From Anoplopoma fimbria (taxonomy: Eukaryota > Chordata > Actinopteri > Perciformes > Anoplopomatidae), in NCBI RefSeq assembly GCF_027596085.1, contig NC_072458.1, positions 18,832,384-18,896,383 on the forward strand: a DNA stretch of 64,000 nucleotides, in the 5' to 3' direction. How positions within the stretch are numbered: position 1 is the stretch's first letter; each line of letters begins with the position of its first letter. Under the pieces are notes generated by a model that ran no database searches, had not been told where the DNA came from, and saw nothing but the letters and a program-made list of their open reading frames with translations. Below are positions 30,722 through 48,059 of this stretch, in pieces. The translations under genes were made by a program, and so were the position numbers.

Positions 30722-33700
30722 CATTATTAAGATACAAATATTTCAAAAAGTTAATAATATTCTTTCTAGCAGGTAGAGCAAGGACTATAACTACTGAGTT
30801 GTCATTATATATAGAGGCTGAGACGACTCTAGCATCAGGATAATGCCATGCTAAACTATGCTAGAAAACAGCATATATAGTGTGACATTTTATATGATAT
30901 TTTGACAAATAATACTTCAATATTTCTGTTTTATGACAAACTATATTATAACTATATTTCATATTTTTTTTAAAGTTTTTAGTTATGACATACTATGCTA
31001 TATATGCTTTATCATTTCTTCAGAAATTGCCCTTTTTACCTGAACCATGGTGAACAAATCAAAGCATCTACTGTAGACAGACAAAGCAAAAAACTAGCAA
31101 CTTATAGGCAACATTACTTTTATATTGATAAATTACTACATGCCTTGATTTTTCCACTGGATCTTTAGATTCCTCACAGTTTTCAGCAGTTATCTATCAA
31201 TGAGACAATGATAAATACTGACAGAAATGAGGATAGCAAAGAAAAGAGAAAGTTAAAAGTTGAGATTGAAGTGAGTCTCAATAATATTGGTTAGCTGTCA
31301 GCTCCATCTCTCGCAGCTCCTTATAACCAAACACCACACATTACTAGGGAGTCCAATTTAGTGAGTGACGGATGAAGTGAAAGGGGAAAAATGCTGTGTC
31401 TCTCAGTCAGTTTGGACCAAAGAGAAACAGCGATCCTCTCCAGAATAAATAGCCCGACCGTTTCACCTCTCCTGAGTGAGACAAGTTGGGAGTCACTTGG
31501 CATAAGACTCTCTTCTTCCCTCTAGCTAGACAATCCACTGTACTGTATGTCTCTGGTCTTGGAACAACAACCAGATCCCCCCCCCCCCCCCAGCTGGCTG
31601 CCGAGAGGAGGTGAGGGAGGGGAGAGGAGGCCGATCTGCTGTGGCTGCTGCAAAAACAAAATACTCTAAACACACTTAGTAAAATAGTACAAAATCTCTT
31701 CAATATCAGTTTTTCAAGAACTAGAATTGTTCTAGCGCACAGAGTGACCTCATTGTACTAATGTGTGTACACTGGCAGGCATGACTGTATTTACAGTTCA
31801 AAATAAACTCATTTCCTCATCTCTCTTTGTGTGTAGACCATGTTGAGGACCTACAGACATCCCCTCCAGGCCTCCCATGTCCATTCCACTTACATTAACT
31901 TACAGTGTGCCATGCTTTTTGCCCTTTGTCTGGCCCGTCGCTGCAGGGCTTATGTACACCATTACTGTGCCATTGGCCTCATATGGAGCGCAGGGCCAAA
32001 GGCCGCCTCCATTGGTCCATTATAATTCATATTATCATGCATTGTTGTTCTCTATTAGTGTTAATCAGCTCAGCCTCTGGGGGAAAAGGAGAGGTCTGGA
32101 CAAGTAAGAGTAAGCGGGGAAACTCCAGTCTGGACCCATATGGAGACATGACGGGATGCACAGCACAGTGCAGTGTTCATCTGCGTGTGAGGAGAGAAAG
32201 TGTTTTGTTTTTCGTATAGACTATATAGGTAGTATGCACATTCCCCCCTAAAGCTGCAGTAATCCTGGATCTGTTTTCAGCTGATAGTGTTCAAACGGGT
32301 CTGCACAAAGAGGGTGCAGCAGACAGGCCGTGAGGATCATCTGGAGCCAGGGGGAAGACATGCTGGCATACCTCCATCTCCTCTGTCTTGCTTTCCTCCC
32401 CCCTCCTTTTTTCTAGTCTGTCACTTTCCATGTGGGTGCCCAGCGTGGGGGAAGGGTGAAGGGCAATTGCCAATTTCTGGGACAACCGACCCCCACCAAC
32501 GCTGCAGCTTCGCCTATTGGCACTGATGCAGACGCACACATATGCATCCTTTTGCCCAGTAACTGTGTAACTGTGGTAACTGCGACTCACATCCAGCTGT
32601 GCATCACATCTTGTTTTGAGCCGATGGCTTCTGAAAGTCGGTCTCACAGTCAACCTGAATCATCACCATGAGTAAGTCAATGTTGCCTTCCTGGCTTGTG
32701 ATCACTAAAACAAAGTTGTGGACCACTTCTCATATCTCTACACTTGGTTGCCATTTAAACCAAAAATTCAAATAGCACCAATTAAGTACTTGCTGGATAT
32801 CCCACTGGGTACAAAGGTGGAGTAATTAAGGGGAATAATGTGCATTTAAATGAGACCTAGGAATAAATTACAGTGCCAGTACTTTGTTTCAATTGCCCAG
32901 TATATTTAGTGTAAAGGAAACTGGACCAGCAGGCGTATAGTGGAGATACACCAAGAAACAGAAAGACGTGGCAGAACTCAAACCGGTCCAAACTTTCTCA
33001 TTTTACAGCTGAGCAGTTCAATAAAAAATGTTTCTGCATAGATATGTGGGTAAAAATAGGCATCAGCGTCGTCTAGTTTGACAGTTTGATCTGACTTTAG
33101 CGAGGCGTTGTGCATGTTTGCTCCAGCCGGTGGCTCTTCTGGAGGTTAGAAAAAGAGCATTTAGTGATTTTGTTTTGCAAAAATAATATTAACCCTTGCC
33201 ACTTTCACATTAAAATAGCCTTTTGTGTTAATATGCATGTATACAGTCATCCCGTCAAATCTCCAACTGTGTAAATCTGTGACATCTTTCCTGCATGTCC
33301 TTTATATTGCTCCATCTCTCCTCTTGGGTTATATCACAGTCTCTTTACATAACCGGGACACCAGAGAGAGCTATCAAGACTCATCTCTCTCGCAACAGTT
33401 TTCATTCCCTAATTTGCTTCCTTCAAAGTGAATGCCCATCGAGCAACATGATGGAGAGATGTGAGGAGATAGTTCACAGTTACATATATAGAGGAGACAT
33501 GGTGAGCAGAAAGGCTTATCTCCAAACTCCTTCTCAATCAAGATCCTATGTATCCATCTGATCTATTTTCTTTTAAGATATGCTCAGTTGCGTGGGCTTT
33601 ACTGTGGGTTTGAGTTTTTGTCCCCATGGGGGAACCACTCTGAGTAAATGAAATATTGCCATCAGGTTGGTAAAGATTAAGAGCAGATGTTTCATACTGA

Positions 33701-34171
33701 TAATATGCTAAAACAAACTCCTTCCCTGACTCCTTTAGATGCTGACACACTTAGCAGCAGGGTGTTATGTTGGTTTTAATTCCCTTCTCTTCCCCTCCTT
33801 GCGTCTGCTTTTTACTCCTCTTGGGGACCTGTGACTAAATGGATTTGCATCTCTCTTCCAGCATCATTCCCAAAGGGGTGTCTTCCCTCCATCTGCGACA
33901 AAATGGGGGGTCCATTTAATTTAACGGAGACAGATACGAGCAGAGAGGAGGTGCATTTATGCAGTCTGAGGCACTGCTGACGCTGATGAACAAACACACA
34001 TGGATCACATGAGTCCCTTTCGCTCTACGCATTCACATCCATTCATGGCAGGCTCCGCCATTCAGAAGCTTCAGGCCCAATTAGCACCTGCACAGTCCTC
34101 ACAGTCAGACCAGGCCTCCTGCTACACAGGAGGTGTGACGCTGGGAAATGCTCCAGCTGAACCAACAGGAC

Positions 34172-34229
<58 letters not shown>

Positions 34230-37180
34230 CACACCAAACACACACAAAACCCAAACACACGAAAGGGGAAAAACTCAATTTTATCTGTTCCCTGTCACTT
34301 GCACTAGAAACCGAGACTCCCAACCCTCCCACACACTCTCTGTCACACACAACACTCTTACGGAAACTGAACTTTGTAATTGAAACTGGTCATGCATGCT
34401 CAAAAATCATCTTTTTTTATGTAATGGAGTGCATTTATTTTTACATATATCGCATCAAAGTCTAATTACAGGTATTGGGGAGTGGTACTATAATATATCA
34501 TTTATAATATATAATAATAAAAGTTGTATAAAGCCTTTTGTGGGTCCAGAGGGAGCGACGCAAAGTTGAATAAATTAATAAATTGGCTCAAATGATGTCA
34601 GTGTCGTTAAAGGTTGAAGACGACCCGTTTAAAAATGCCTGCTCTTAATCTCTGCTCGTGGCTACATTAGCTACTACTAGCATAACACTTCCCGAATCCG
34701 CAAATGAACTGTCACAGGTCAAGTTGGATTGTGGGTAATGTAGGTGTCAGGTTTTTTAATAGCCAGAAGACTCTGTGGAATAAGTAAAAAAATATATCTC
34801 TGGTTCTGCTGCATCGGTTATGACTTATGTTTTAGAAAAACAATGCTAAATATGTGCAGTACTCTTTTACGTAAATTTGCTTTTGTTCCTAAAATTGTGC
34901 GATTATGTAAAGCCTAATTTTTGTACTCTTAATAGTTTTCTTTTCTCAGCTTAAACCAACTCCTTTTCTTGCCCCTGACAATGCTTCTTTATTTTATTAA
35001 GGTGAGATTAAAGGGTTAATCTTACTACCACTACTTTATATTTGATTATCAGTTTACTGGTCATTGGGATCACTACTGTGAAAACGATTGTATAATGTTT
35101 TCTGTGGCTGTGGAGGAGCTTATACTTCAAACTGGGGATGCAGAGTTTGAAAGATGTGGGCATTAACCAGGCAAATGAAAAGACACTATCAAGTTGCATC
35201 ATGGGAAGAATAGGACCCATCATTTTTGAAGATGAATCCATACTACGGATTACGTTGATTCGCACAATTATTTTTGTCTTTTGCAAGTCATCCATCTTCA
35301 TGAATGTAAAAAACTAAACTGCTGGTGCAGCCCATTATTATCTTAGATCAATATTGGCCTTTTTCTAGAAAATGCATATTGACCATATTAAATGGATTCA
35401 AAGCTTTTTGTTTGATTACATTTTGTATAACTGATCAATACTTTATTGATGGTGGGTGAAGCTGAAAAGTGACATGTGATCACCCGATGAAATATATTTA
35501 TGCAAATATGATTACAATTAGGACATATGATCACTGTGATGATCGTGACGAGGAAGAACAGGATGTCAATAATGATGATGCTGTCATTGTTATCAACACT
35601 GATGCAACTGGCGTTATTAGTGCAAATGGAGTTCGTGAGCACTGCTTCCCACCAACCAGCAATTACATTTTTCTGTGTCAGCTATTGTGGCTTGCTGATA
35701 TGACCTTTGGGGATAACAAACATCATCGACTGGGATGAAGCTTTTATGCATTTTACAGTGATATATTACAAGCAATGAGGAAAAGGCTAAAATTGTATAA
35801 TTGCTAATTCTGGATCCAAAGCCTCCTGTGTATAATTTATGTAACAAAATAAGGTTTAGCGTGGCCTACTGTATAAGTGAGCATGATCGATGCATAGTGT
35901 TCATTCACATAGTTCATTTTATGAATGGCAAATTTAAAACGTGCTAGGATTTTTGGTCTGCATTACCCATGCTTCTTTAAGCTTTGGAGACATTATCATT
36001 ACGTTGGATATATTATCATGATGGGTTTTGGAAGAAATATTTGAAATATCATGGTCCAACAGCTGTTTTTTCTCTTTTTTTGTCTTTCCAAAAATAACAT
36101 TTAGAAATTTTATTAGGAAATCTTATATTCAAAACAGAAATCAGCCGTTTCTGATCAAATTAACCTTTGGTTTTAATGGATAGTCCCTCTGTCTAAATTC
36201 TGTTTCTTTGTAGGTTTTTCACCCTGCAATGACATGAAATTCTGGGAGAAAAACTAGCCCTCGAAATATTTTGCATGAGACTGAAAATCGATGCAACAAA
36301 TATGCTTCTGGCCTCCACAGTTGAAATCACACGATCACCATCACACCCTCTCTCCCTGGCCATCTTCATCCCTCCTCCTCCTCCTCCCTGTTCACAATAA
36401 ACTAATCTCTGCTCCTCTTCCCTCCACATCATCTTTCTCTCCTCCTGTTGTCGAGCCACTGTCCCCCTACCTGCCTGCCTGCGCTGGTACAGCCCCCGTT
36501 TTCTGCCTCTGTCAATGTATTTTGCCCTTATAAGGAGAGAGCACAGGCAGACTGTACTAACCGCGTGAGCTCAGCGGGGGTGTTGCCGGGGCAGGGAGAC
36601 CACAGCGACTGAAACGGCAGGGCGAGATAGGAGGAGGATGGAGATGGAGGAGAGCGGATGGGGTGGGGGGGAGTGGGTGGAGGTGTGGAGCTTCCACACT
36701 TCTATCAATGACTCCAAATGAGACGACAGAAATAGGCACAGGGGGAGGAGGAGGTGGGGCGACGGAGGAGAGGCTGGAGATTGGGGAGAGAGGATGGAGA
36801 GGAGAAGCAGGTGAATGTATCTGTGAGTGTGGATGTGTGGATGTCAGGTTGCTAAGTGACGGAGCACTTCCCCGGCAACATTTAACTTCCATGTCAAAAG
36901 CCAAAGTCTGCCCACACTGATGATATACATTTACAAAGCTCTCATTTTCTCAACTCTAATGCGGTGTGTAGTGTTTGCGTGATGCCAGCTCACCAGCTGC
37001 CCACGTACTCATCGATATGGAGGTCTAACATTTAGCTGGTGAGAGTCATGGAGGGAGAGTGTGGGCTTCAGAACCGACGTCTGTAGTGCAACGTGACGGG
37101 TCCGGGCTTCAGATGTTCTGTCCTTTGATGAGACGAAGAAGACGCCCTTTGACTTGGTGAACACAGTCATACAAAATAAT
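30720..37180. other. Gene-free intergenic region
   Basis: 6.5 kb without a recognisable coding exon, RNA gene or dispersed repeat. It holds a C15 run (31577-31591) and a (CA)n tract (34175-34228). 33830-34010 looks like ordinary single-copy DNA with an ATTTGCAT octamer near 33842. Short open frames lack splice borders or family similarity. Confidence 0.55.
34175..34228. repeat. (CA)n microsatellite, 54 bp
   Basis: Uninterrupted CA followed by imperfect CA-rich sequence to about 34260. Confidence 0.96.
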
Positions 37181-37184
37181 TGAT

Positions 37185-37717
37185 TTAACATGCCCTATTA
37201 TGCTATTTTCCGGGTGCATATTTTTATCTCAAGTTACAGTTACAACATGTTTACATGCATTAATGCTCATAATCCTCCTTGTTTTTCTGTCCTGCAGCAC
37301 CTCTTCTCACCCTCTCTCTGAAACGCTCCATTGTAGCGCTTGCTCCTCCCTCCAGAAAGCAAAGTCTGCTCTGATTGGTCAGCTAGCCCGCTCTGTTGTG
37401 ATTGGTCAACGTTTCACATTTCAAAAAACTCTTCTTCCGGAGCTTCAGCTCCATCTCTCTCTTTTGTTGTTTGAGGGCCAAACTAGCCAGAAGTTTTATG
37501 TCACTTCTGTAACATTATGACCTCATAAAGTTACAGAAGTGAAGGAGAGAATTCAATGGAGCCGTTTCAGGAGCTCAGGAGCTTCTGAGGGGGAGGGTAA
37601 CTCCTTTTAGGGTGGACTTCAGGTTTTACACTCTACGGACCATTTACATGTACAAAAAAATATATAACACACTAAAGAAGAGGGAAAAAGTGGAAAAGCA
37701 TAATAGGGCCACTTTAA
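37185..37717. mobile_element. TTAA-flanked MITE (piggyBac-like)
   Basis: Inverted ends GCCCTATTATGCTATTTTCC (from 37192) and GGAAAAGCATAATAGGGCC (to 37710) lie between TTAA at 37185-37188 and TTAA at 37714-37717. About 533 bp, no transposase. TTAA duplication suggests piggyBac-superfamily mobilisation. The 106-codon frame inside it is not a gene. Confidence 0.7.
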
Positions 37718-37719
37718 GG

Positions 37720-41060
<3,341 letters not shown>

Positions 41061-41063
41061 ACC

Positions 41064-41171
<108 letters not shown>

Positions 41172-41449
41172 TGGTGCCCCCTCCTCTTATTGCCAGCAGG
41201 CTAGTGGTAGATGTTAAGGGGGAGGGGGTGTTGTGAGGACATGCTGCATGTGTGTGTGTGTGTGTGTGTGTCTGTGTGTGTGTGGTGGGGGTCTTTGTGA
41301 GCGAGCGTGGTGGGAGGAGAAGGGGAGAGGGAGGGGGGACATGGCGTTCTATTTCTCATAGACCAACAGCTGCTGTCTTTAGTGCAGAGAGAGCGAGCGA
41401 GCGAGAGGAAGAGGGAGGGCTGTGTGGCGTGAGGCAGTGCGTGTGCTCA

Positions 41450-41743
41450 GTGTTTAGGTGAATCCACAGCCCTCTGGCTCACAAGGATAAAGGAGTCTCT
41501 CCAAGGAAGACAGAGGAAAAGCAACACAAGGACCCATTTTCCCCCTCTTTTTAATCTGCATCCTCTGTCTCCTTGCTTCATTCTCTGACGAAGCCACCAG
41601 CGGCTGGTGTCTGTGTTTTGTCTCTTTTTCTGCCCTGCTCTTTTGTTCCCTGCATCCGTCTGTGTTTCACCCCCTCGGTCCAGAGAGAAGGAAGGAAAGA
41701 GCAGAGTCCGAGGCATCATCCTCTCCTCCTGCACGCCCAGCCG
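41450..41743 (+). other. Candidate non-coding 5' exon (CYRI gene promoter region)
   Basis: Pyrimidine-rich then GC-rich leader-like sequence ends with a strong donor, CAGCCG|GTAAGC at 41744. It follows a purine-rich GAGCGAGCGAGCGAGAGG block typical of fish promoters. It has no long frame. I infer a first untranslated exon for the downstream + strand CYRI gene, 19 kb away. The start is arbitrary and transcript evidence is needed. Confidence 0.3.
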
Positions 41744-42197
41744 GTAAGCTGAGCCAGCGCTCTCTTCATTTATTTTCTCTCATCATCTTATCTCACTCCA
41801 TCTTTTCAGTTCTGATATTAGCAGGATGGGGCCTTACAGTCCCACCCTGCACCTTAAAGAGAGGATGCGAGCTGGCTTTTTTTTCCTGGAGATGGAGGCT
41901 GAGCCCGATCAGGATGGATGTGGGTTAGACTCTAGACTGAGGCTGGTGGCTGACTGGTGCTTGGTTTAGGAGGAAGGGGAGGAGGGGGTGAGTGGTTTGG
42001 CTGAGGGACAACGCTAGAGCCTGTGGGAGAGAGGACTGGATGTGGAGGACTAGCGTGGGTCAGGATCCCGAGGGAAGGGAGGTAGTGTTGAATTTGGCCC
42101 GACCACGTCAAACCCGTTGGGCTGGTCAACCGTTGGCTCGTCCTCTTTCACTGCAGTGCTTATAGCCAGAGCGCCACGGTCACTGCCACACTCACAG

Positions 42198-42468
<271 letters not shown>

Positions 42469-43057
42469 TCAGTGATGGATGACGGTTTGGTTACAGGACA
42501 TATGTGACCTAGAAGCATCACAACACATGCATCATATATCACATCGATGCACTGGAGTGTTCTGGGAACAATGTGGGTAAAATGCATGTCAAGCCTCGTC
42601 CCCCCTTTTCAGCTCCATTATCACACATGCAGTACATCAGGAGCTATTAGCATCACTACAAAAGGGCGACTCATTTCACATACAGTGAGGTAGGTGTTTG
42701 AGGTGTATGTGTGTGTGCTTGTGCAAGCCGTCTCTGCAAACAGCCTGCTAAAAACAATAGCCCCAGATTGCACTGCTGATCAGAAGGGGTGGGTTCATGC
42801 GACTAGAGTGGAAAACAGGGAGGAGGGAAGGAAGATAGCGAGGGGGGGGGGGGGGAGGAAAAAACTGAATGGAGGAATGAATGAATGAATGAATAAGGGT
42901 TAAGGCTTTTCAGGGGTGTTTCGTTATCTTTCATATGTGACACATATCAGGTGGAGGAAAAAGGGTGTGCATGAGGTTGTCGGAACGGAGCCGGAGAGCG
43001 GAGAGGGTGAAGCAACCGTGTGACTCTGCAGGTCTTCTTTGTGTGTGCGGGAGGAAT

Positions 43058-43060
<3 letters not shown>

Positions 43061-43096
<36 letters not shown>
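43061..43096. repeat. (AG)n microsatellite
   Basis: 36 bp of AG. Confidence 0.95.
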
Positions 43097-43099
<3 letters not shown>

Positions 43100-43665
43100 T
43101 GGAGATCCATGGAGAGATGGATAAACAGTAAGGTGGAAAGAGAAAGCATGATGAAGTACTGTGGGTGTTGGAGTGCGTATGGGCGGGTGGAGGGGGAGAA
43201 CCAGACGGGAGAGGTGTGTAATTGAAATATCGGGTCCCTGCCTATCCCTCTGTAATCTACTGACTCTGGTTATAATCCATGTGAGTAGATTAAATGATGA
43301 TTTACTGCCATGTTGACTTTGCACACAGACACACACAAAAATTTGGTTTAGAAGGAAGTCAATGTGTGGTGCCTTTCTGCACATAGCTATACATACACCT
43401 ATTCATCCAAGCGTGTGTGTGTGTATGTGTATATATATTAATATACATAGTACTGAACGTCATATATCTTGTCTATATTTATTAATAAATAGAGAAAATA
43501 TATGTTTCATGTCCATCATAATTTATTGTTATTGTAAATGTGCTGTCATACAATAAGTGATTTATAGGTTTCGCAGTACATGAATCCAATTATGCAGATT
43601 TTAACCCATTTACTTGCGTGAATAAGCAGCAAGGTGCACTGGAACAACTAAAGTGTGATAATAAA

Positions 43666-43669
<4 letters not shown>

Positions 43670-43762
<93 letters not shown>
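43670..43762. repeat. (GT)n microsatellite, 93 bp
   Basis: Uninterrupted GT. Confidence 0.97.
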
Positions 43763-43764
<2 letters not shown>

Positions 43765-45768
43765 GCGTTTTTTTCGGTCTAAAATGGAACGGTGGAGCGA
43801 TGGTATTTACTCTGCTGTTGCTAGGACACTCCCTTTGAACATTTTAACCGAGCCTTCCCATTGGCCCCGCTGCGATGATGCAAGATTCCCTCATCCCAAA
43901 TCTTTCCTGAGCGCCCATAGAAACATGCCCGTCTGCATTTCCTCCTCTCTCCTCACTCCTTCTCTGTCACTCTTTGTCTCACACCCCCTCATCTCCTCTC
44001 ACTCTCTTTTTCCTGTCTGTCAAATCTTCCCCTCTATTCATCTCTCTCGCTCCGTCATCAACTCATTAATTCATCCCTGCTTCCGATCAGTCTTAATCAA
44101 CTCGGTACATTCTGTCACTTCCTTCACCCCCATGTAGTCAGAAATGCTCCGCGCAAAATGGTGTTGACAGCATGTGGCGGTGTCTTCCAGCGCTGCACAA
44201 TCATTCTGTCCTGCTGTCTTGCAGAGGATTAGTTCTCTGTGTGTCTCACAAAGTACCATTTCCTTTATCCATATGAGGTGCAGTATCTTAGTAGGTTGCC
44301 TTAGCATGTGTCAGGATTATCAGGTTTGACAAAGCGGAAGACAGGACTGGGGGTTGGGGTGTCAAGGCGGTGGATGCTCACTTTATATTTCCCTTAATGC
44401 ACATCACCTTCTGTATTTAAATATTTTTCTCCTCAACAACATGCACAGATGATTCACGTTGTAACTGCCATTACCCCAAGTTCACAGCCACACAATATGT
44501 ATCATGATGACATGTGTTTCACGCTACAGATGTGTTTAATCTAACGACTCCAGCATGTCGGTTACTACTTGTTGAGGGACTGGGAATAGAGGATGGGGGG
44601 CATGTAAGGTTAGAAGGAATGAGAAAAAGAGGAGGATGGGTAATGGTTTGTCTTGTTTGCTGCTTTCTCGCAGTATTTGTCGCCTTCGAAGCACTGTCAA
44701 CACAACCCAACCGGTGTAATGATGTGTAATGATCTCTCCCAGCCTTCATTGAACTAGACATGGCTGAGGTCGCAGCATAACCCTCACTGGCAGTCTATGA
44801 ATAAGGCATGAGTGACACGTCAATGACACGGAAATGTGTGCAGCTACTTCAAAGTGTCATGGTTCACGCCTGAAAACGTGTTTTGTCAAAACATTTTGAC
44901 ACTGAATAGACGCTGATAGGACAGCCTGTAATGGCATTTCATAGAAAGCGTAGCATCACAATGACGGTTAAAGACACAAGGACATTTGCTTCTTCTTGCA
45001 TCGTTCGCTGAAGCAGTGATGTTAAGAATGTCTTATATCATTTAACTTACTTATATAAGTTTTACTTATATAATTTAACCATGCCATGATTGCATTGTGA
45101 GGAAAATGTGTTTTTTTTTAAACCCAAACCATGTCTGAACATCCTTTACATGATTCAATGATGGATTATTGCTCTTTTTTTACTTAGAAAAGCTTAGCAG
45201 ACACACTTCCAGTGTTATATAATGATGTCAAAGACAAGCGGATGGACAACCATGTTGCTTTCAATCCTTTGATTAAAATACAACATCATCCATATGTTTG
45301 TCCATGTGGCTCAACTGATTTCCTCAAAAAGGCCAGACAATCCCCATAACCACTCGTAATCTTGTTGACTGGCCGACCCATCTGTCCTGCTCTAACATCT
45401 GTCTTTCAGACATCTGTGACTTAAGCTTTCATCCTTGAAATTGATGATCCTTTTTTTGTTTTCACTGAAGTTCAAAGGTCGGATCAGACTAGAACAGGAG
45501 CCAAGGTTGAGAGAATTTGGGAATTTGAGATGTGATCCGTCTCCACCTGGTAATCTTTGTGGTTTTTAAGCCAGTATAGTCAGAAATTAGGGATTACTAC
45601 TTCAAAGCAGAGATGATCGTGTTAATGGGGGACGGGGTGGCGCCGAAACGGTTCAGAATCAGAAACGGTTTATTGCCAAGTACGTTTGAACATACAATAA
45701 TTTGGGCTTGGTGCATGACAATAAACACACTGCAATAGTAAAAAACATAATTTAAGTATAGAAAATAT

Positions 45769-45771
<3 letters not shown>

Positions 45772-45826
<55 letters not shown>
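45772..45826. repeat. (TA)n microsatellite, 55 bp
   Basis: TA tract at the 3' (tail) end of the antisense SINE that follows. Confidence 0.96.
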
Positions 45827-45830
<4 letters not shown>

Positions 45831-46162
45831 CATCTTCCGTAACCGCTCATCCAGTTAAGGGTCGCGGGGGTGCTGGAGCCGATCCCAGCTGTCAATGGGT
45901 GAAGGCAGGGTTCACCCTGGACAGGTCGCCAGCCTATCACAGGGCAGACATATATAGACAGACAACCACTCACGCTCACATTCACACCTACGGGCAATTT
46001 CAGAGTCATCAATTAACCTAACCTGCATGTCTTTGGACTGTGGGAGGAAGCCGGAGAACCCGGAGAGAACCCACGCTGACACAGGGAGAACATGCAAACT
46101 CCACACAGAAGGTTGTCTGGCCCGGGAATTGAACCCGGGCCCCTCTTGCTATGAGGCGACTA
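45827..46162 (-). repeat. tRNA-derived SINE, antisense, 5' truncated
   Basis: Read on the minus strand, CGCCTCATAGCAAGAGG is followed by GGTTCAATTCC (46125-46135), a good pol III B box. Its 8-bp T-arm-like stem (GGCCCGGG/CCCGGGCC) encloses a 7-nt loop. The body (CATGTCTTTGGACTGTGGGA, GGTCGCCAGCCTATCACAGG) is a common fish SINE body. The A box is missing where the next repeat begins. Confidence 0.65.
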
Positions 46163-46164
46163 AA

Positions 46165-46625
46165 TATAAGGCTTTAGTCAGCAGCTGGTTAGCTAAACTT
46201 AGCATAAAGATGGGAAATTGGGGCAACCAGCTGGACTGGCTCTGCCCAAAGGTAACAAAACGCACCTGCCAGCATCTCTAAAGCTCACTAATTAACACTT
46301 TATATTTTTTTCTGTTCAAAATACAAGCAAAAGTAAAAAAGAAGAAGTTGTGGTTTTAGAGTGGGCTTGAATGTATGTGCCAAACAATTTCTTGGCCACG
46401 AATTGAAACTTACTGAAGTCTCAGCTGGTTGCCTGGCAACCTCAAGTTGATGAGATGACTTTAACACTTTTGAACAGAATAAAGTATAAAGATATTCTAT
46501 GTTAGTTACAGAGGTTTCGAGGTGCTGGTAGACATGCTTTGTTGTTTTGTATCGAGCCAGGCTTGCTGCTTCCCCTGCTTCCTGTCTTTATACTAAGCTA
46601 AGCTAACCAGCTACCAGCTTTACAG
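46165..46625. repeat. Palindromic MITE-like repeat, long copy
   Basis: The left arm has GCTGGTTAGCTAAACTTAGC and TCTGCCCAAAGGTAACAAAA. The right arm near 46518-46619 has the inverse (GAGGTGCTGGTAGACATGCT, GAGCCAGGCTTGCTG, TAAGCTAAGCTAACCAGC). Same family as 18140-18370. Confidence 0.65.
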
Positions 46626-48059
46626 ACATGTGAGCACCATAGATCGTCTTTCCCAAACTGTCACACAATACCTTTAAGAGGAATTAATGAATTCTGCTTG
46701 GTAAAGTTACTTGTTTCCTGTGCATTTCAAATTGAACAATATTGTCAAATGATTCAGGAATTTTCTGGTGTCAGTAAAGAAAGGAGGGCGAGAAAGAGAG
46801 GGGTGTGACATGCAACTTAGGACAGAATCTTACCCTCGGACATTGTGGTTACAAACCCTTGGCGAACAAAGCGAGTGTCTGATTTGTCTAGAAATAAAGA
46901 GGACGAAAGTTGACAAAATAAAACACTGATGTGAAAAGCTGATTTGACAGAAAACAACATTTTCTAATCAGCCATCCCACTTAGATATAAACCTAACTTA
47001 ATACTCAACACTTGCCAAACAAGTTTCGAATCGAGCGATTGTTTAATTTACCACACGTCTATGAAGTAACTCACTGAACCATTGAGAAAATAGATTGAGG
47101 AGACAGTGAGATTTAATTCACAGTGACAAGGGAGCCAAGATCTGATAACTCTTTGATCATACTACCTAACTCTGGATGCTGAGTGGCACTTGTGGAAACT
47201 ACTGAAAAGTCTTATTAAACTCTGTTATCGTCCTTGTGACGGGTGTCCTGCTGAAACTCCTTGAAATGTGCGATATAACATCCAGTAAGGCACAGAGACA
47301 GGCCAAAGCGAATCCTCTCCCGCCTCTGCGAGTCTATTTCTAACCAGACATGACTTGGCTTGTCAAACTCTCCTCTTTATATGGCAATAAAAGAGGAGAT
47401 GGAGAATTTCTGGATGTAATCGGATTACTCCAGATCTGCTCTGCGAGGACTTCCTACAGGATCATGGCCTGCTGGCAGTTGATCGGATCAATTTCTGTCC
47501 ACTAACGTCAATAAACAGCACTAACGCCCGCCCTCTGGTCATATTTAAGATCAATAACCCAAATTCAATGGGAAGGTGAAGCCAAATTAGGTCGATGGAA
47601 AGCTAAAGAAAGCAGAGCGGGAAGAGAGGAAGCGAGGGAGTATTGCAATTAGTGTGTATTAAGTGAAGAGGCAAAATATCTACTTAGCGATGGTATCTCA
47701 ATGGAGGCTCCAGCTCTGGTAGTAGATTTTGCTGGATAATATAGCTGACTGTTTAGTTACTAAGGCCCCAAATAAATACACTATCATGAAAGAGGAACCC
47801 TTTCACTATCTCATATTGAAAACAGAGTGCATTTAGTGTAACTGTCATGATGTTTGTTTGATAACACTGCTCATCATGGTTCCTCAATCTCTATCTTTAT
47901 TCAGTTGAACGTTGGCTAACAGCCTGAACATGGACTGTCCAATCACAGCTTAGCTTTTTGTATGCCTTTTCAAAACCAAATACACAAGATGTGTGTATCT
48001 TCTGCTGCAACAGTTAACATTTCCAGCTAACTAGCTTACATTATTATTGATAATGTAGC

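Noticed and set aside
37200..37520. 106-codon frame
   Set aside because: It lies entirely inside the TTAA-flanked MITE and encodes no known domain.
46119..46162. Possible tRNA gene on the minus strand (good B box and T-arm)
   Set aside because: No acceptor stem, D arm or A box, and it continues into a SINE body; it is a truncated SINE.
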